Source of the DNA: Enhygromyxa salina | Lineage (GTDB): Bacteria; Myxococcota_A; Polyangia; Nannocystales; Nannocystaceae | Length of the DNA stretch: 41,351 bases | Reading direction: 5' to 3' | Assembly: GCF_002994615.1 (NCBI RefSeq) | Contig: NZ_PVNK01000141.1 | Span: 1 to 41,351 of the forward strand | Shown: positions 11,816 through 20,856 of the stretch, in pieces | Layout: every line of letters starts with the position of its first letter | How positions within the stretch are numbered: the first letter of the stretch is position 1 | Made by a program: the position numbers and the translations under genes | The notes under the pieces: model-generated | The model's database searches: none | Seen by the model: only the letters and a program-made list of their open reading frames with translations | Told to the model about the DNA's origin: nothing

Positions 11816-13062
11816 CTCAAGCGATCATCGAAGAGCTCGACCTGCGCCGGGGCGACCACTACGACCAGTTCGAGATCCTCGCGGTCCTCGGCCGCGGCAG
11901 CTACGCCCGAGTGTTCGCGGCTCGCCACCCGAGCTTTGGCGATCGCGTGGTCGCGCTCAAGATCTCACGCGTCCCGCTCGACTCCGAGATCACCGCGATC
12001 CGGGCGCTGCGCGAGATCCGGGCGCTGCAGTCCCTGCACAACCCCCACGTCGTCCACATCCTCGATCACGGGATGGGCTCCGACGAGCGCTGGTACATGG
12101 TCATGGAGCTGCTCGAGGGCAGCACCTTGCTCGAGCTCCACGACTTCGACTACCCGATGCTGCCCGAGCGCGCGTTCTCGCTGGTCTACCAGGCCTGCGT
12201 CGGGCTCGACGAGGCCCACCGCCAGGGCATCGTCCACCGCGACGTCAAACCCGAGAACCTGTGGATCTGTCGGTCCAAGGCTGGGCCGTCCCGCGGCAGC
12301 CGAGATCTGCTCAAGGTCATCGACTTCGGGCTCGCCCGGGCCTGGGATCCCAGCGTGACCGTCGGCGAGCAGGCCACGGTCGGCCACATGCTGATCGGGA
12401 CCCCTCACTACGCCCAGCCCGAGCAGGTCGAGTCGGGCGTGCTGACCCCGGCCAGCGATGTCTACAGCCTCGGCGTGGTGCTCTACGAGCTCCTGACCGG
12501 GCGCGTGCCCTACTTCCCCGACGAGCCCTGGGCCAGCGTGGTCCTGCGCCTGTCCCACAAGCCGATCCGCTGGCTCGGCGCCCACGTCAAAAAGGAGCTG
12601 GTCCCGCTCGAGCGCCACCCCCAGGGTCGGGCGATCAGCGACGAAGCCCGCGCCGTGGTCCACGCGATGCTGATGAAGGATCCCGAGCAGCGCCCGGCGA
12701 CCGGCGGCGTCGCGGCCCGCATGCTCGCCGAGATCCTCCACGAGGAGTACGCGATCTTGGTCGCCGCGACCCTCGACCTCGAGCACTGCTCGGAGATCGT
12801 GGTCCCGGGCAGTCACACGATCGGCGAGCAGACCGGGACGATCGCCCTGAAGGGCATCGGCGGAGCGGCCGCCCGGGGCGAGGCGCGGGTCATCGCCAAG
12901 CTCGACTGGCTCGGCCCAGGCACCGAGGCCACCCTCACCCCCGTCGAAGCTGGCATGTGCTCCGTCAACGGACAAGTGCTCGCCGGACCCGTGCAGCTCG
13001 CCGCGGGCGCGCGGATCGAGCTCGGTGCGCTGAGCATGCGCATGCACTATCCCCGCTCCTAG
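11812..13062 (+). CDS. Ser/Thr protein kinase with C-terminal FHA-like domain (second of three)
   Basis: A 416-aa paralogue of the preceding kinase, starting MTQAIIEELDLRRGDHY. Catalytic motifs are intact: VLGRGSYARVFAAR, VVALKISRVP, IVHRDVKPENLWI, VIDFGLA and GTPHYAQPEQ. It has a short insertion (SKAGPSRGSRDLL) between the catalytic loop and DFG that the neighbours lack. The C-terminal FHA-like part (IVVPGSHTIGEQTGTIALKG, SVNGQVLAG) has diverged strongly and lacks a clear Ser/Arg-x-x-His phosphopeptide pocket. The start codon overlaps the stop of kinase 1 by 4 nt. 191 bp with no evident gene separate it from kinase 3. Confidence 0.92.
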
Positions 13063-13253
13063 AACGCTTGGAATCGAGCGCCACCGAGCTTCGTAGTCGA
13101 GGGCCTCGGCGGCTGCGCCCATCCGCGCGCGGAGCCCGACTCAGCCGTTCCAGGACCCGCTCCTCGCGTGGTACTGCTGGCACTCGTGGCAGCCGCGAGC
13201 GCGACGGCCCACGATCCTGCATTCTCTTTGTGCCCCCGCTTCGAGCCGCGTCG

Positions 13254-14456
13254 ATGGACCCCGACCTCGCCCCAGGAGACCGCTATGAGGAGTTCGAGAT
13301 CCTCGCCGAACTCGGAACAGGGACCTTCGCGCGGGTCTACAAGGTCCGCGCCCCCGGTCACCCGGAGCCCGTCGCGCTCAAGCTCTCGCGCACCCCAGTC
13401 GAGAGCGAGGCCACCGCCTTGCGGGCGCTCCGCGAGATCCGAATCCTCGAGTCGCTGACCAACCCCCACGTGGTCCGGATCCTCGATCACGGCATGGGCC
13501 AGGACGAGCGCTGGTACATGCTCATGGAGCTACTCGAGGGCGCGGACCTGCTCGAGGTCCACTACTTCCACGAGCCGATGGACCCAGTCCGCGCGTGCAG
13601 GCTGATCTACGAGGCCTGCGTCGGCCTCGACGAGGCCCACCAGATGGGCATCGTCCACCGCGACATCAAGCCCGAGAACCTCTGGATCCTGCCCGACGGC
13701 ACCTGCAAGGTCATCGACTTCGGCCTCGCGCGCGGTTGGGATCCGGGCACCACGATGGGCATCACCGCGACCATGGGTCACATGCTGGTCGGGACCCCGC
13801 ACTACAGCCAGCCCGAGCAGGTCCTCGGCTCCGAGCTGGTCCCGGCCAGCGACGTCTACAGCCTCGGGATCGTGCTCTACGAGCTGCTCTCGGCCCACAT
13901 GCCGCTGTTCGCCAAGGAGCCGTGCAACGCGATCCGCGAGCGCCTGCTCGACGAGCCCCTCGAGTGGCTCTCGGCCCACGTCAAGCGCGACCTCGTGCCC
14001 CTCGATCGCTACCGCAACTGTCGCAAGCAGCTGCCCAAGCGCCTGATGCAGCTGTGCCACTGGATGCTGCAAAAAGCGCCGGACCAGCGCCCGGCCACGG
14101 GTGGAGTGGTCGCGCGGCAGCTCGCGTCGATCCTCCGCCGCGAGTTCGAGACGCCCGTCGCGGCGGTCCTGCACATCCACGACGCGCGCGGCACCCGAGA
14201 GCTCGAGTTCATCATCCCGGGCAAGCAGAAGATCGGCACCAGCGACGCCTGCCTGATCCAGACCGCGAGCGACGGCACCAACCGCGCCCAAGCGGTGCTC
14301 CACTGGGGCGGACGCGGGACCGAGGCCGTGCTCACCCCGGTCGAGCCCTTTGGCGGCGTCACGGTCGACGGCGTCGACGCCAACCAGCCGCTGCGGCTCC
14401 CAGCCGGGACCACGATCAAGGCCGGGCGACTGACGATGACGATCGAGTATCCATGA
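13254..14456 (+). CDS. Ser/Thr protein kinase with C-terminal FHA-like domain (third of three)
   Basis: A 400-aa paralogue of the two upstream kinases. Motifs visible are ELGTGTFARVYKVR, VALKLSRTP, IVHRDIKPENLWI, VIDFGLARGWD and GTPHYSQPEQ, so it should be active. The C-terminal about 85 residues (FIIPGKQKIGTSDACLIQT, RAQAVLHW, GGVTVDGVD, TTIKAGRLTMTIEYP) have the FHA-like beta pattern without the usual conserved pocket residues. The ATG at 13254 (MDPDLAPGDRYEEFEIL) aligns with the starts of the other two. It may have its own promoter in the 191-bp gap. The three C-terminal domains differ more than the kinase domains, suggesting different partners. Confidence 0.92.
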   Translation: MDPDLAPGDRYEEFEILAELGTGTFARVYKVRAPGHPEPVALKLSRTPVESEATALRALREIRILESLTNPHVVRILDHGMGQDERWYMLMELLEGADLLEVHYFHEPMDPVRACRLIYEACVGLDEAHQMGIVHRDIKPENLWILPDGTCKVIDFGLARGWDPGTTMGITATMGHMLVGTPHYSQPEQVLGSELVPASDVYSLGIVLYELLSAHMPLFAKEPCNAIRERLLDEPLEWLSAHVKRDLVPLDRYRNCRKQLPKRLMQLCHWMLQKAPDQRPATGGVVARQLASILRREFETPVAAVLHIHDARGTRELEFIIPGKQKIGTSDACLIQTASDGTNRAQAVLHWGGRGTEAVLTPVEPFGGVTVDGVDANQPLRLPAGTTIKAGRLTMTIEYP

Positions 14457-14710
14457 GCTGGCTGGCTCCATGGCGTCGGTTTGCGCGACGATGATTGCCC
14501 CAGTAAACGCGCGGTCGTGAGCCCGCTTTGCACGTGGACGCGCATTGCGAAAATCTCGAGTTCGGGATACTCGTGTTTGAGCCCTCGGGTAGCACCATCC
14601 CTCGACGTGTCATTCACATCGCCGGAGGACCCGTCTGGATGCGAACTCGTCGACTCCCTCATCGACGGTCGGCCGGTGCCCCGCACCGACCCGGGTCCCC
14701 GGTCAGCACG

Positions 14711-14875
14711 ATGTCCTCGACCAAGCAAGCCAACGCGATCCTCGAGCTCCCGACCCCGCCGTCGAGCCCGGCGAGCCCGCCCACGAGCCCGCCTCCGCAG
14801 CCGCGCACGTGGTCGCGAGCCGTCAAGCGCCGCCGGCCCAAGGCGCCCTTGCTGCCTCGACCGCGGCGGGCCTGA
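14711..14875 (+). CDS. Possible small Pro/Arg-rich protein (doubtful)
   Basis: A 54-codon frame starting MSSTKQANAILELPTPPSSP, followed by a proline-rich stretch and a very basic tail (VKRRRPKAPLLPRPRRA). Composition alone in 70% GC DNA can produce such a peptide, and there is no clear ribosome-binding site. The basic proline-rich tail is reminiscent of small nucleic-acid-binding proteins, but no family is recognised. Its stop codon lies inside the first unit of a 14-bp tandem repeat. Confidence 0.2.
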   Translation: MSSTKQANAILELPTPPSSPASPPTSPPPQPRTWSRAVKRRRPKAPLLPRPRRA

Positions 14876-14909
14876 CCGACTGGGCCTGACTGACTGGGCC
14901 TGACCGATG
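14868..14909. repeat. Short tandem repeat, 3 x 14 bp
   Basis: Three consecutive 14-bp units read GGGCCTGACCGACT, GGGCCTGACTGACT and GGGCCTGACCGATG, with one and two differences from the first. They sit just after the doubtful small frame and before the convergent ABC permease stop. No function is evident. Confidence 0.75.
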
Positions 14910-14919
14910 GGGCCGATGT

Positions 14920-16107
14920 TCAGCGCCCGAACACGACCGACTCGCGCCTGAACATCCACGCCGTCAGCCACACGCACGCGGCCGCGACGGCGATCGCCGA
15001 GAGCATCGGCAGGACGAAGTCGAGGGCGCCGACGGCCTCGCCCCCGAACACTCGCTCGACGACGATCTGCTGGCCGACGCCGGGGATCAGCAGCGCGCCA
15101 ATCGTGCGCTCGAGCCCGGTCATCATGCCGATCAGCGCGGGCACCATCGGCACGAACACCAGCAGCGAGATATAGGTCTGGGCCTCCTTGAACGAGCGCG
15201 CGAAACTTGCGACCAGGATCTGCAGCGCGCTCGCCATCAGCGCCATCGGGGCGGCCGCGAGCAGCACGCCGACCAGCGCCAGCGCCGTCAGATCCAGGCT
15301 CAGCCCGAGATCGCGCACGGGCGTGTACTCGAGCACGAACACGCAGCACAGCAGGGTCAAGATCACGCAGCCGAGCGCGAACACGACCGCCGCGAGCCAC
15401 TTGCCGACGACGATCGCCGAGCGCGGCACGGGGTTGAGCAGCAGCGGCTCGAGCGAACCGCGCTCGCGCTCGCCCGCGGTCGCGTCGACGGCCAGCTGCA
15501 TGCCGCCGATGAAGGTCGCCATGAGCACGAACATCGGCACGAACGCGAACACGCTGGCCGCGAGCTCCTGCTCGGAGGCGACCTCGACCTGCGCGACGAC
15601 GACCGGGCGCACGACCTCGGGATCGATCCCGCGCGCGAGCAGGCGCCGACTGGCGATGTCGTGGCCGTAGTACTCGAGCAGCCTCTGAATGTGGCCGACC
15701 GCGGCGCGGCTGTCGTTGCGCGAGCCGTCGACGATCAGCTCGAGCTGCGCGGGCGTGCCCCTCGCGAGGTTCTCGCCGAAGCCCTCGGGCACGCTGAGCA
15801 CGAAGGGGACCTCGCCCTCGCTCACGGCCGCGCGCGGATCTTCGGGCGCGTCGACGAGCTCGACGCCGTGGCCCTCGAGCCAGCCGACGAGCTCGGGCGC
15901 GCGCTCCTGGCCGACGATCGGGACCGGGACCTCGGCCGCGTCGCGCTGCTTGTCGGCCATGAACCCGAACAGCAGGCCCGAGAGCAGCGGCCCAAGCAGG
16001 GGGTAGAGCAGGGCCGAAAACAGCGCCCGACGATCGCGGACGCCGTCGAGCAGCTCCTTGCGCAGCACGATCCGCATCGCCCGCAGCCACGACGAAAGCG
16101 CGCTCAC
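14920..16107 (-). CDS. ABC-2 type transporter permease (NatB-like)
   Basis: A 395-aa inner-membrane permease of the ABC-2/NatB group. After a cytosolic start, the first membrane segment is near ALFSALLYPLLGPLLSGLLF. A large periplasmic domain follows (about residues 50-185, with VPIVGQERAPELVGWLEGHG), then five hydrophobic segments from FAFVPMFVLMATFIGGMQLA to the C-terminus (LSAIAVAAACVWLTAWMF). The phrase ERERGSLEPLLLNPVPRSAI between segments is a hallmark of NatB-like permeases. With the ATPase upstream it should form an ATP-driven exporter; sodium extrusion is known for NatAB, but the substrate here is unknown. The GTG start at 16107 overlaps the ATPase stop by 4 nt (GTGA). Confidence 0.9.
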   Translation of the reverse strand: MSALSSWLRAMRIVLRKELLDGVRDRRALFSALLYPLLGPLLSGLLFGFMADKQRDAAEVPVPIVGQERAPELVGWLEGHGVELVDAPEDPRAAVSEGEVPFVLSVPEGFGENLARGTPAQLELIVDGSRNDSRAAVGHIQRLLEYYGHDIASRRLLARGIDPEVVRPVVVAQVEVASEQELAASVFAFVPMFVLMATFIGGMQLAVDATAGERERGSLEPLLLNPVPRSAIVVGKWLAAVVFALGCVILTLLCCVFVLEYTPVRDLGLSLDLTALALVGVLLAAAPMALMASALQILVASFARSFKEAQTYISLLVFVPMVPALIGMMTGLERTIGALLIPGVGQQIVVERVFGGEAVGALDFVLPMLSAIAVAAACVWLTAWMFRRESVVFGR

Positions 16108-16862
16108 GGAGCCTGCCCCCCCGCCGCGCTCAGCGACTCGACGCTCTCGACGCCCGTGAGCTTGACGAAGGCGTCTTCGAGATCGCGGTGGCCGCTGAGC
16201 TCGCGCAGCTCGTCGGGGGTCCCGCGCGCGACCACGCGCCCGTCGGCGACGATCACGATCACGTCGCACAGGGCCGAGACCTCTTGCATGACGTGGCTCG
16301 AGAACAACACGCACTTGCCCTCGTCGCGCAGCCCGCGGATCAGCTTGCGCATCGCCCGGGTGCTCATCACGTCGAGGCCGTTGGTCGGCTCGTCGAGGAT
16401 CACGTTGTTGGGCCCGTGGACGAGCGCGCGCGCGAGCGAGACCTTCATACGCTCGCCCTGCGAGAAGCCCTGGGCCCGGCGATCGACGATCCCGCGCATG
16501 TCGAGGCGCTCGACGAGGGTCGAGATGCGCTGCTCGAGCGCGTCGCCGCGCAGGCCCTGGAGCTCGCCGAAGTAGCGCACGTGCTCGCGCGCCGACAGCC
16601 GCGGGTACAGACCGTGGGCGTCGGGCAGGACCCCGACCCTGGCCTGGGCTGCGAGCGGCGCCGCGACCACGTCGACCTCGTCGATCTGCACGGTCCCGTG
16701 GTCGGGCTTCATCAACCCGTAGAGCAGGCGCAGGGTCGTCGTCTTTCCTGCCCCGTTGGGCCCGAGCAGCCCGGTGATCTGGCCGTCCTCGGCGCGCAGC
16801 GAGACCTCGGCGACGGCGACGAGCTCGCCAAAGCGCTTGCGCAGGCCCTCGGCGACGATCAT
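16104..16862 (-). CDS. ABC transporter ATP-binding protein (NatA-like)
   Basis: A 252-aa nucleotide-binding subunit. Walker A is GPNGAGKTTT (about residues 34-43), followed by LLYGLMKPDHGTVQIDEVDV. The signature segment is FSQGERMKVSLARALVHGP, a variant of LSGGQ, and Walker B is VILDEPTNGLD. The switch histidine is in VLFSSHVMQEV. FGELQGLRG and the C-terminal GTPDELRELSG match the NatA/CcmA-type subgroup of drug or sodium exporters. It is translationally coupled on both sides: ATGA with the peptidase upstream and GTGA with the permease downstream. The three genes are therefore very likely one transcript. Confidence 0.93.
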   Translation of the reverse strand: MIVAEGLRKRFGELVAVAEVSLRAEDGQITGLLGPNGAGKTTTLRLLYGLMKPDHGTVQIDEVDVVAAPLAAQARVGVLPDAHGLYPRLSAREHVRYFGELQGLRGDALEQRISTLVERLDMRGIVDRRAQGFSQGERMKVSLARALVHGPNNVILDEPTNGLDVMSTRAMRKLIRGLRDEGKCVLFSSHVMQEVSALCDVIVIVADGRVVARGTPDELRELSGHRDLEDAFVKLTGVESVESLSAAGGQAP

Positions 16863-18502
16863 GGCTCAGCCCTCCCCCCGAGCGGCTCGCCCTGGGCGAG
16901 GGCGCTGCCGGAGTTGGAGTCGGCCTCGGCGTCGGACTCGGCGTCGGACTCGGGCTCGGCGTCGAGGACCGGCGCGTCGGCGCCCTGCCCCTTAGCGATC
17001 GTCCACGGCCCATTCGGCGACAAGAACACGCCCGGCCGCGCGAGCCCATCGAGGCAGCTCGAGTCGAGCGCCGCGGGGTCGGGGGCGGCGAAGAAGTCGG
17101 CGATCAGCTCGGGCGCGCAGCCGTTGTGCCACACGCCATGGCTGACCGCGTCGACGGTGACGTGGCGCGCGTCGCCGAGCCGCTCCGCGAGCTGCTCGGC
17201 CAGCTTCGGCGGCGTCACCGGATCGTAGCGACCCGACAACAGCAGCGTCGGCACGTCGGAGCTGATCGGCTCGTGGAACCCGGCGTCGATCTCGGCGTGG
17301 GGCCAGCGCGCGCAGGCCTGCTCGAGCTGCTCGAGCGGGTGGTCATCGAAGAACTCGAGCCCGGCCGTGGCCTCGCGCCGGGCGGCCTCGTCGACCCCCG
17401 CGAGCTCCTCGGCGCAGGCGACCGACAGGTACAGCCCCGTGCTCACGGTCTTGGACTGTTGGGCCGTGCGCAGGGCCACCGCCGCGACCGGGCCCCAGTC
17501 GCCCACGTAGGCCCGCTCGATCAGCAGCGGGACCAGGGCGGCGAACTGGCTCGAGTAGAGCGTCCCCCCGAGCACGTGGACGAAGCCCTCGCGCGAGATC
17601 TCGACGCGCGTGGGCGCCCCTGTGCGCGGGTGGTTGAAGGCCTCGAGCGCCCGGTTCTCGTCGAGGTCGCGCAGGACCTGGGCGAGCTTGCGCTCGAGCC
17701 CGGGGTAGGCGGCCGCGCACCCTCGATCTTCGCGGCAGTCGGCGAACGCCAGCTTCAGCGCGCGCTCGAAGTTCGAAGGCATCGCGAGCGAGACCGAGCT
17801 GTCGGTCGGGACCACGCCGTCGAGCACCGCGCTGCGGACCCGCGAAGCGTGGCGGCGCATGTAGACCTGCGCGGCCAGGGTCCCGTAGGAGATCCCCAGG
17901 AGGTTGACCTGCCCGTAGCCGAGCCCGGCGCGGACCTCATCGAGGTCGTCGATCATCGCCGCGGTCGTGTACTGGGTCGGGTCGACGCCCGCGGCGGCGA
18001 ACTCGGCCACGCAGCCGTCGAGCTTGGTCACGTCGAAGCTCGCGCCGAGCAGCTCGCCGAGGTCGTCGGGATCTTCGACGTCGCAGCGCAGCGGCCCCGA
18101 GCCGCCGGTCCCGCGCAGGTCGACGAAGACCATGTCGCGCTCGCGGCGGATCGCGTCGAACCTCGACACGATCATCGGCGCGAGCGCGGCCGCCCCCTGC
18201 CCCGGTCCCCCGGCGAGGAAGAACACCGGATCGCTCGCGGGCGTGCGCGACGTCGATGGCGCGACCACGATCTCGAGCTCGATCTGGTGCCCGTTTGGCT
18301 GCTCGCGGTTCTCCTCCACGCGCAGGACGCCGCACTGGAGCTCGGCGACCCCTACGCCCTCGCAGCGTGAGAGCAGGATCGTGGCCTCGGCCTCGCCGCC
18401 CTCGGATGACGAAGCGCAGCCCACAGCCGAGAGGACCAACCCGACCGCCCCGGCCACCAGATGACGCGCGGCGAACCACCGGGCTCGTGCGGACGGGCAC
18501 AT
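16859..18502 (-). CDS. TAP-type alpha/beta-hydrolase peptidase, lipoprotein
   Basis: A 547-aa secreted hydrolase of the tripeptidyl aminopeptidase (TAP/SlpD, peptidase S33) group. The N-terminus MCPSARARWFAARHLVAGAV then GLVLSAVGCASSS is a signal peptide with a lipobox Cys. The fold is visible as PVFFLAGGPGQGAAAL (oxyanion-hole region), DMVFVDLRGTGGSGPLRC, and the nucleophile elbow LLGISYGTLAAQVY with the catalytic Ser. The C-terminal TAP-like domain holds LLLSGRYDPVTPP (Asp) and VSHGVWHNGCAPELI (His). An acidic Ser/Asp/Glu tail follows. Heading an ABC exporter operon suggests it processes or releases a peptide, or an imported product, outside the cell. An alternative start is the ATG at 18535. 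Confidence 0.88.
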   Translation of the reverse strand: MCPSARARWFAARHLVAGAVGLVLSAVGCASSSEGGEAEATILLSRCEGVGVAELQCGVLRVEENREQPNGHQIELEIVVAPSTSRTPASDPVFFLAGGPGQGAAALAPMIVSRFDAIRRERDMVFVDLRGTGGSGPLRCDVEDPDDLGELLGASFDVTKLDGCVAEFAAAGVDPTQYTTAAMIDDLDEVRAGLGYGQVNLLGISYGTLAAQVYMRRHASRVRSAVLDGVVPTDSSVSLAMPSNFERALKLAFADCREDRGCAAAYPGLERKLAQVLRDLDENRALEAFNHPRTGAPTRVEISREGFVHVLGGTLYSSQFAALVPLLIERAYVGDWGPVAAVALRTAQQSKTVSTGLYLSVACAEELAGVDEAARREATAGLEFFDDHPLEQLEQACARWPHAEIDAGFHEPISSDVPTLLLSGRYDPVTPPKLAEQLAERLGDARHVTVDAVSHGVWHNGCAPELIADFFAAPDPAALDSSCLDGLARPGVFLSPNGPWTIAKGQGADAPVLDAEPESDAESDAEADSNSGSALAQGEPLGGRAEP

Positions 18503-19101
18503 GAACGCGGGAAGGTACCACGGCGCAGCCCTCATGCTGACTCGCACGGCAGACACGCGCGCGACCTGCGGCCCAGTCTGCGCCGAGCCACGCGAGCGTG
18601 GGTCACGAGTCGGTGCAGACCCCGCCGCTGCCGGTTTGAGCTGCCCGCCGTGAAAGTCCGATCGGACTGCGGGCACGCGGTACGTCCGCGCCGTCGCCCC
18701 GGGAGACCCACCCTAGCAGCCCGGGGTGCAATGCATCGTGTCGCCTCGCGCCGGAAATTTCGCCGAGGGCGCGAAGCCAAAACGCCGCTGTACCGGGCGT
18801 ACTGGAAGTTTTGGCGACAAAGCCCTCGGCGAAAAGGCCAAGCGAGGGGGCGCGAGGCATTGCACCCCGGGCTGCTAGCTACTCCATGAAGAGTGCATTC
18901 GTCGACCTCGGGCGCGAGCCTCACCAATACGAGTACCGCACCGACAACTGCGGTTCCCGCAGGCAAGACAGGGATCCGAACGGCCAAAGCTTGGTCCTCA
19001 CTCGCGCGCTCCACTGGCACGCATGCTGCAAAATTTGACTCCCGAACGCCCCCTGCGTCGCGGAAGCAGGCGCGGGACCACAGCGCAACCAAGGACATCG
19101 A
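18503..19101. other. Divergent intergenic region carrying MITE copy 3
   Basis: These 599 bp separate the peptidase operon from the beta-helix lipoprotein gene. About 166 bp are the MITE at 18713-18878. The remainder has only short frames of no recognisable family. A purine-rich AAGGA lies about 8 bp before the ATG at 19102 and is a good ribosome-binding site. Promoters for both genes must lie here, and the MITE sits between them. Confidence 0.55.
18713..18878. repeat. MITE-like palindromic element, copy 3 (166 bp)
   Basis: It has the same length and ends as copy 2 (CTAGCAGCCCGGGGTGCAAT to ATTGCACCCCGGGCTGCTAG) and the same orientation. About eight base differences from copy 2 are seen by eye. 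Four of these fall in the right inverted repeat (AGGCGACACGATGC becomes AGGGGGCGCGAGGC), so its long stem is slightly broken. CTAG is present at both ends. It has no coding capacity. Confidence 0.92.
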
Positions 19102-20844
19102 ATGACCCGGTATGTACCCACCTCACTCGCCCTCCTCTTCTTGGTCAGCGCCTGCGACATCACCGAAGTCGACCTCCCGCTGACCGCCCTCGCGTGTGAT
19201 GCCGACAGCGTCAACGCCGACCCCTTCACGGTCGCCGACGCCTTGGCTGACAACGTCGCCGACCACGAGGACCTCGACGACTACAGCTACGACAGCACCT
19301 CGGCCACCATCATCGCCCTCGCTGGCACGTCAGCGACCGTCACCGGATCGGGGGCGAGCGCCAGCGGGAGCACGATCACCGTCACCGCGCCGGGCACCTA
19401 CGTCGTGAGTGGGACGCTGAGCGACGGCCAGCTCGTCGTGGACTCCGTCGACGAGGGCGTCGTCCAGATCGTGCTCGCTGGCGCGTCGATCACCAGTTCG
19501 TCCGATTCTGGCATCCGCGTGGACCAAGCCGACAGGGTCGCCCTGATCCTCGCAGAGGGAACGGCCAACACCGTCGCCGACGGGTCCACTTACCCCACAG
19601 ACGCCGAGCAGAACGCGGCCGTCTGGAGCGACGACGACCTGTCGATCGGCGGCAGCGGCTCGCTCACGGTCACCGCCAGCTTCGAAGACGGGATCACGAG
19701 CAAAGACGGGCTGGTGATCCGCGACGGCGACATCACGGTCACGGCCCCCGACGAGGGCATCCGTGGCAAGGACTACCTCGTCATCCGTGGCGGCACGCTC
19801 GACGTGACGGCGGGCGGTGACGGGCTCGCGTCCGACGAGGACGAGGACGCCGAACTCGGCTACCTGCTCATCGCGGGCGGGACGATCACGGTCAATGCCG
19901 ATGGCGACACCGTCACGGCCGAGACCGACGCGCTCGTCACGGGCGGCGCGCTCTCGCTCCGGTCCGGCGGTGGCGCCTCGCTCACGCCCGACGACGAGAC
20001 CTCGACGAAGGGGCTCGAGGCAGGCGCGCTCGTGGTCGTGGACGCGGGCGAGCTCACCATCGACGCCTCCGACGACGGCGTCCACTCCGATGGCGACGTG
20101 GTCTTGAACGGCGGGACCGTCGAGATCGCCACGGCTGACGACGCCGTCCATGCCGAGTTCACGCTGACGATCAACGGTGGTGAGATCACCGTGCCCCAGA
20201 GCTACGAAGGGATCGAGTCCGTTTCAGGCGACCTCGTCGTCAGCGGCGGCACGATCGACGTCACGGCCACAGACGACGGCTTCAACCTCTCGGGTGACGG
20301 CGACGACCCGAACGGTGTGGAGTCGGACCCTGATCCCTATGACATCGTGTTCAACGGCGGCCTGGTCACGGTCACGTCGGGCAACGACGGCATCGACTCG
20401 AACGGGTCGATCCTCATGACCGGTGGGTGCCTCACCATCAGCGGCCCGACGCCCGGGACGCGGCCCGAGCAGGGGGCCATCGATTACAACGGTGACTTCG
20501 TGATCATGGGCGGCGTGCTCCTCGCCTCGGGCGCCGCCGGGCGGATGGCCCAGACGCCGAGCGTGTCCTCGACCCAGCCAACGGTAGCGATCACCTTCTC
20601 GTCGGCGCAGGCGGCCGGGACCGCCGTCGGGCTCGACAACGGCACCGAGGCGCTGGCGGTGGAGCCGAGCAAGGCGTTCCAGTCCCTCGTCATCTCGGCG
20701 CCGTGGCTCTCGGTCGGCACCGACGTCTCCCTCTACGAAGGGGGGACGGTGACGCAGAGCACGGCCGACGGCGAGACGCTCAGCGGGACCATACTCGTGG
20801 ACACGGTGTCCCTCTCATCCGCGGTCACTGCCGTGACGCTCTAG
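19102..20844 (+). CDS. Carbohydrate-binding-domain lipoprotein (Cthe_2159-type beta helix)
   Basis: A 580-aa exported lipoprotein. The signal MTRYVPTSLALLFLVSAC has its lipobox Cys at residue 18. The body consists of recurring short turns of the type DGI-(S/D)-x-DGLVI-x-GGxIxVTA (GITSKDGLVIRDGDITVTA, GIRGKDYLVIRGGTLDVTA, GVHSDGDVVLNGGTVEIA, GFNLSGDGDD, GIDSNGSILMTGGCLTISG). This is the pattern of the calcium-binding right-handed beta helix of the Cthe_2159 family (DUF4353, PF14262), which binds cellulose or pectin-like polysaccharides. It is probably surface-attached. The ATG at 19102 has an AAGGA ribosome-binding site. It is convergent with the integrase, only 12 bp from its stop, so it marks the last likely chromosomal gene before the island. 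Confidence 0.88.
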   Translation: MTRYVPTSLALLFLVSACDITEVDLPLTALACDADSVNADPFTVADALADNVADHEDLDDYSYDSTSATIIALAGTSATVTGSGASASGSTITVTAPGTYVVSGTLSDGQLVVDSVDEGVVQIVLAGASITSSSDSGIRVDQADRVALILAEGTANTVADGSTYPTDAEQNAAVWSDDDLSIGGSGSLTVTASFEDGITSKDGLVIRDGDITVTAPDEGIRGKDYLVIRGGTLDVTAGGDGLASDEDEDAELGYLLIAGGTITVNADGDTVTAETDALVTGGALSLRSGGGASLTPDDETSTKGLEAGALVVVDAGELTIDASDDGVHSDGDVVLNGGTVEIATADDAVHAEFTLTINGGEITVPQSYEGIESVSGDLVVSGGTIDVTATDDGFNLSGDGDDPNGVESDPDPYDIVFNGGLVTVTSGNDGIDSNGSILMTGGCLTISGPTPGTRPEQGAIDYNGDFVIMGGVLLASGAAGRMAQTPSVSSTQPTVAITFSSAQAAGTAVGLDNGTEALAVEPSKAFQSLVISAPWLSVGTDVSLYEGGTVTQSTADGETLSGTILVDTVSLSSAVTAVTL

Positions 20845-20856
20845 CAGGGTCTGGGA

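Larger units (their letters stand above)
14457..14919. other. Intergenic region between convergent kinase and ABC permease genes
   Basis: These 463 bp hold no well-supported gene. The only candidates are a short Pro/Arg-rich frame at 14711-14875 and a three-unit tandem repeat at 14868-14909, listed separately. I see no terminator-like hairpin with a T-run. Confidence 0.5.

Noticed and set aside
14868..14909. Possible CRISPR-like or regulatory array
   Set aside because: Units are only 14 bp, adjacent with no spacers, and there are only three; it is a simple tandem repeat.
18893..19105. Short plus-strand frame before the beta-helix lipoprotein gene
   Set aside because: Low-complexity Ser/Thr/Ala composition, no ribosome-binding site, and it overlaps the start of the well-supported lipoprotein gene.
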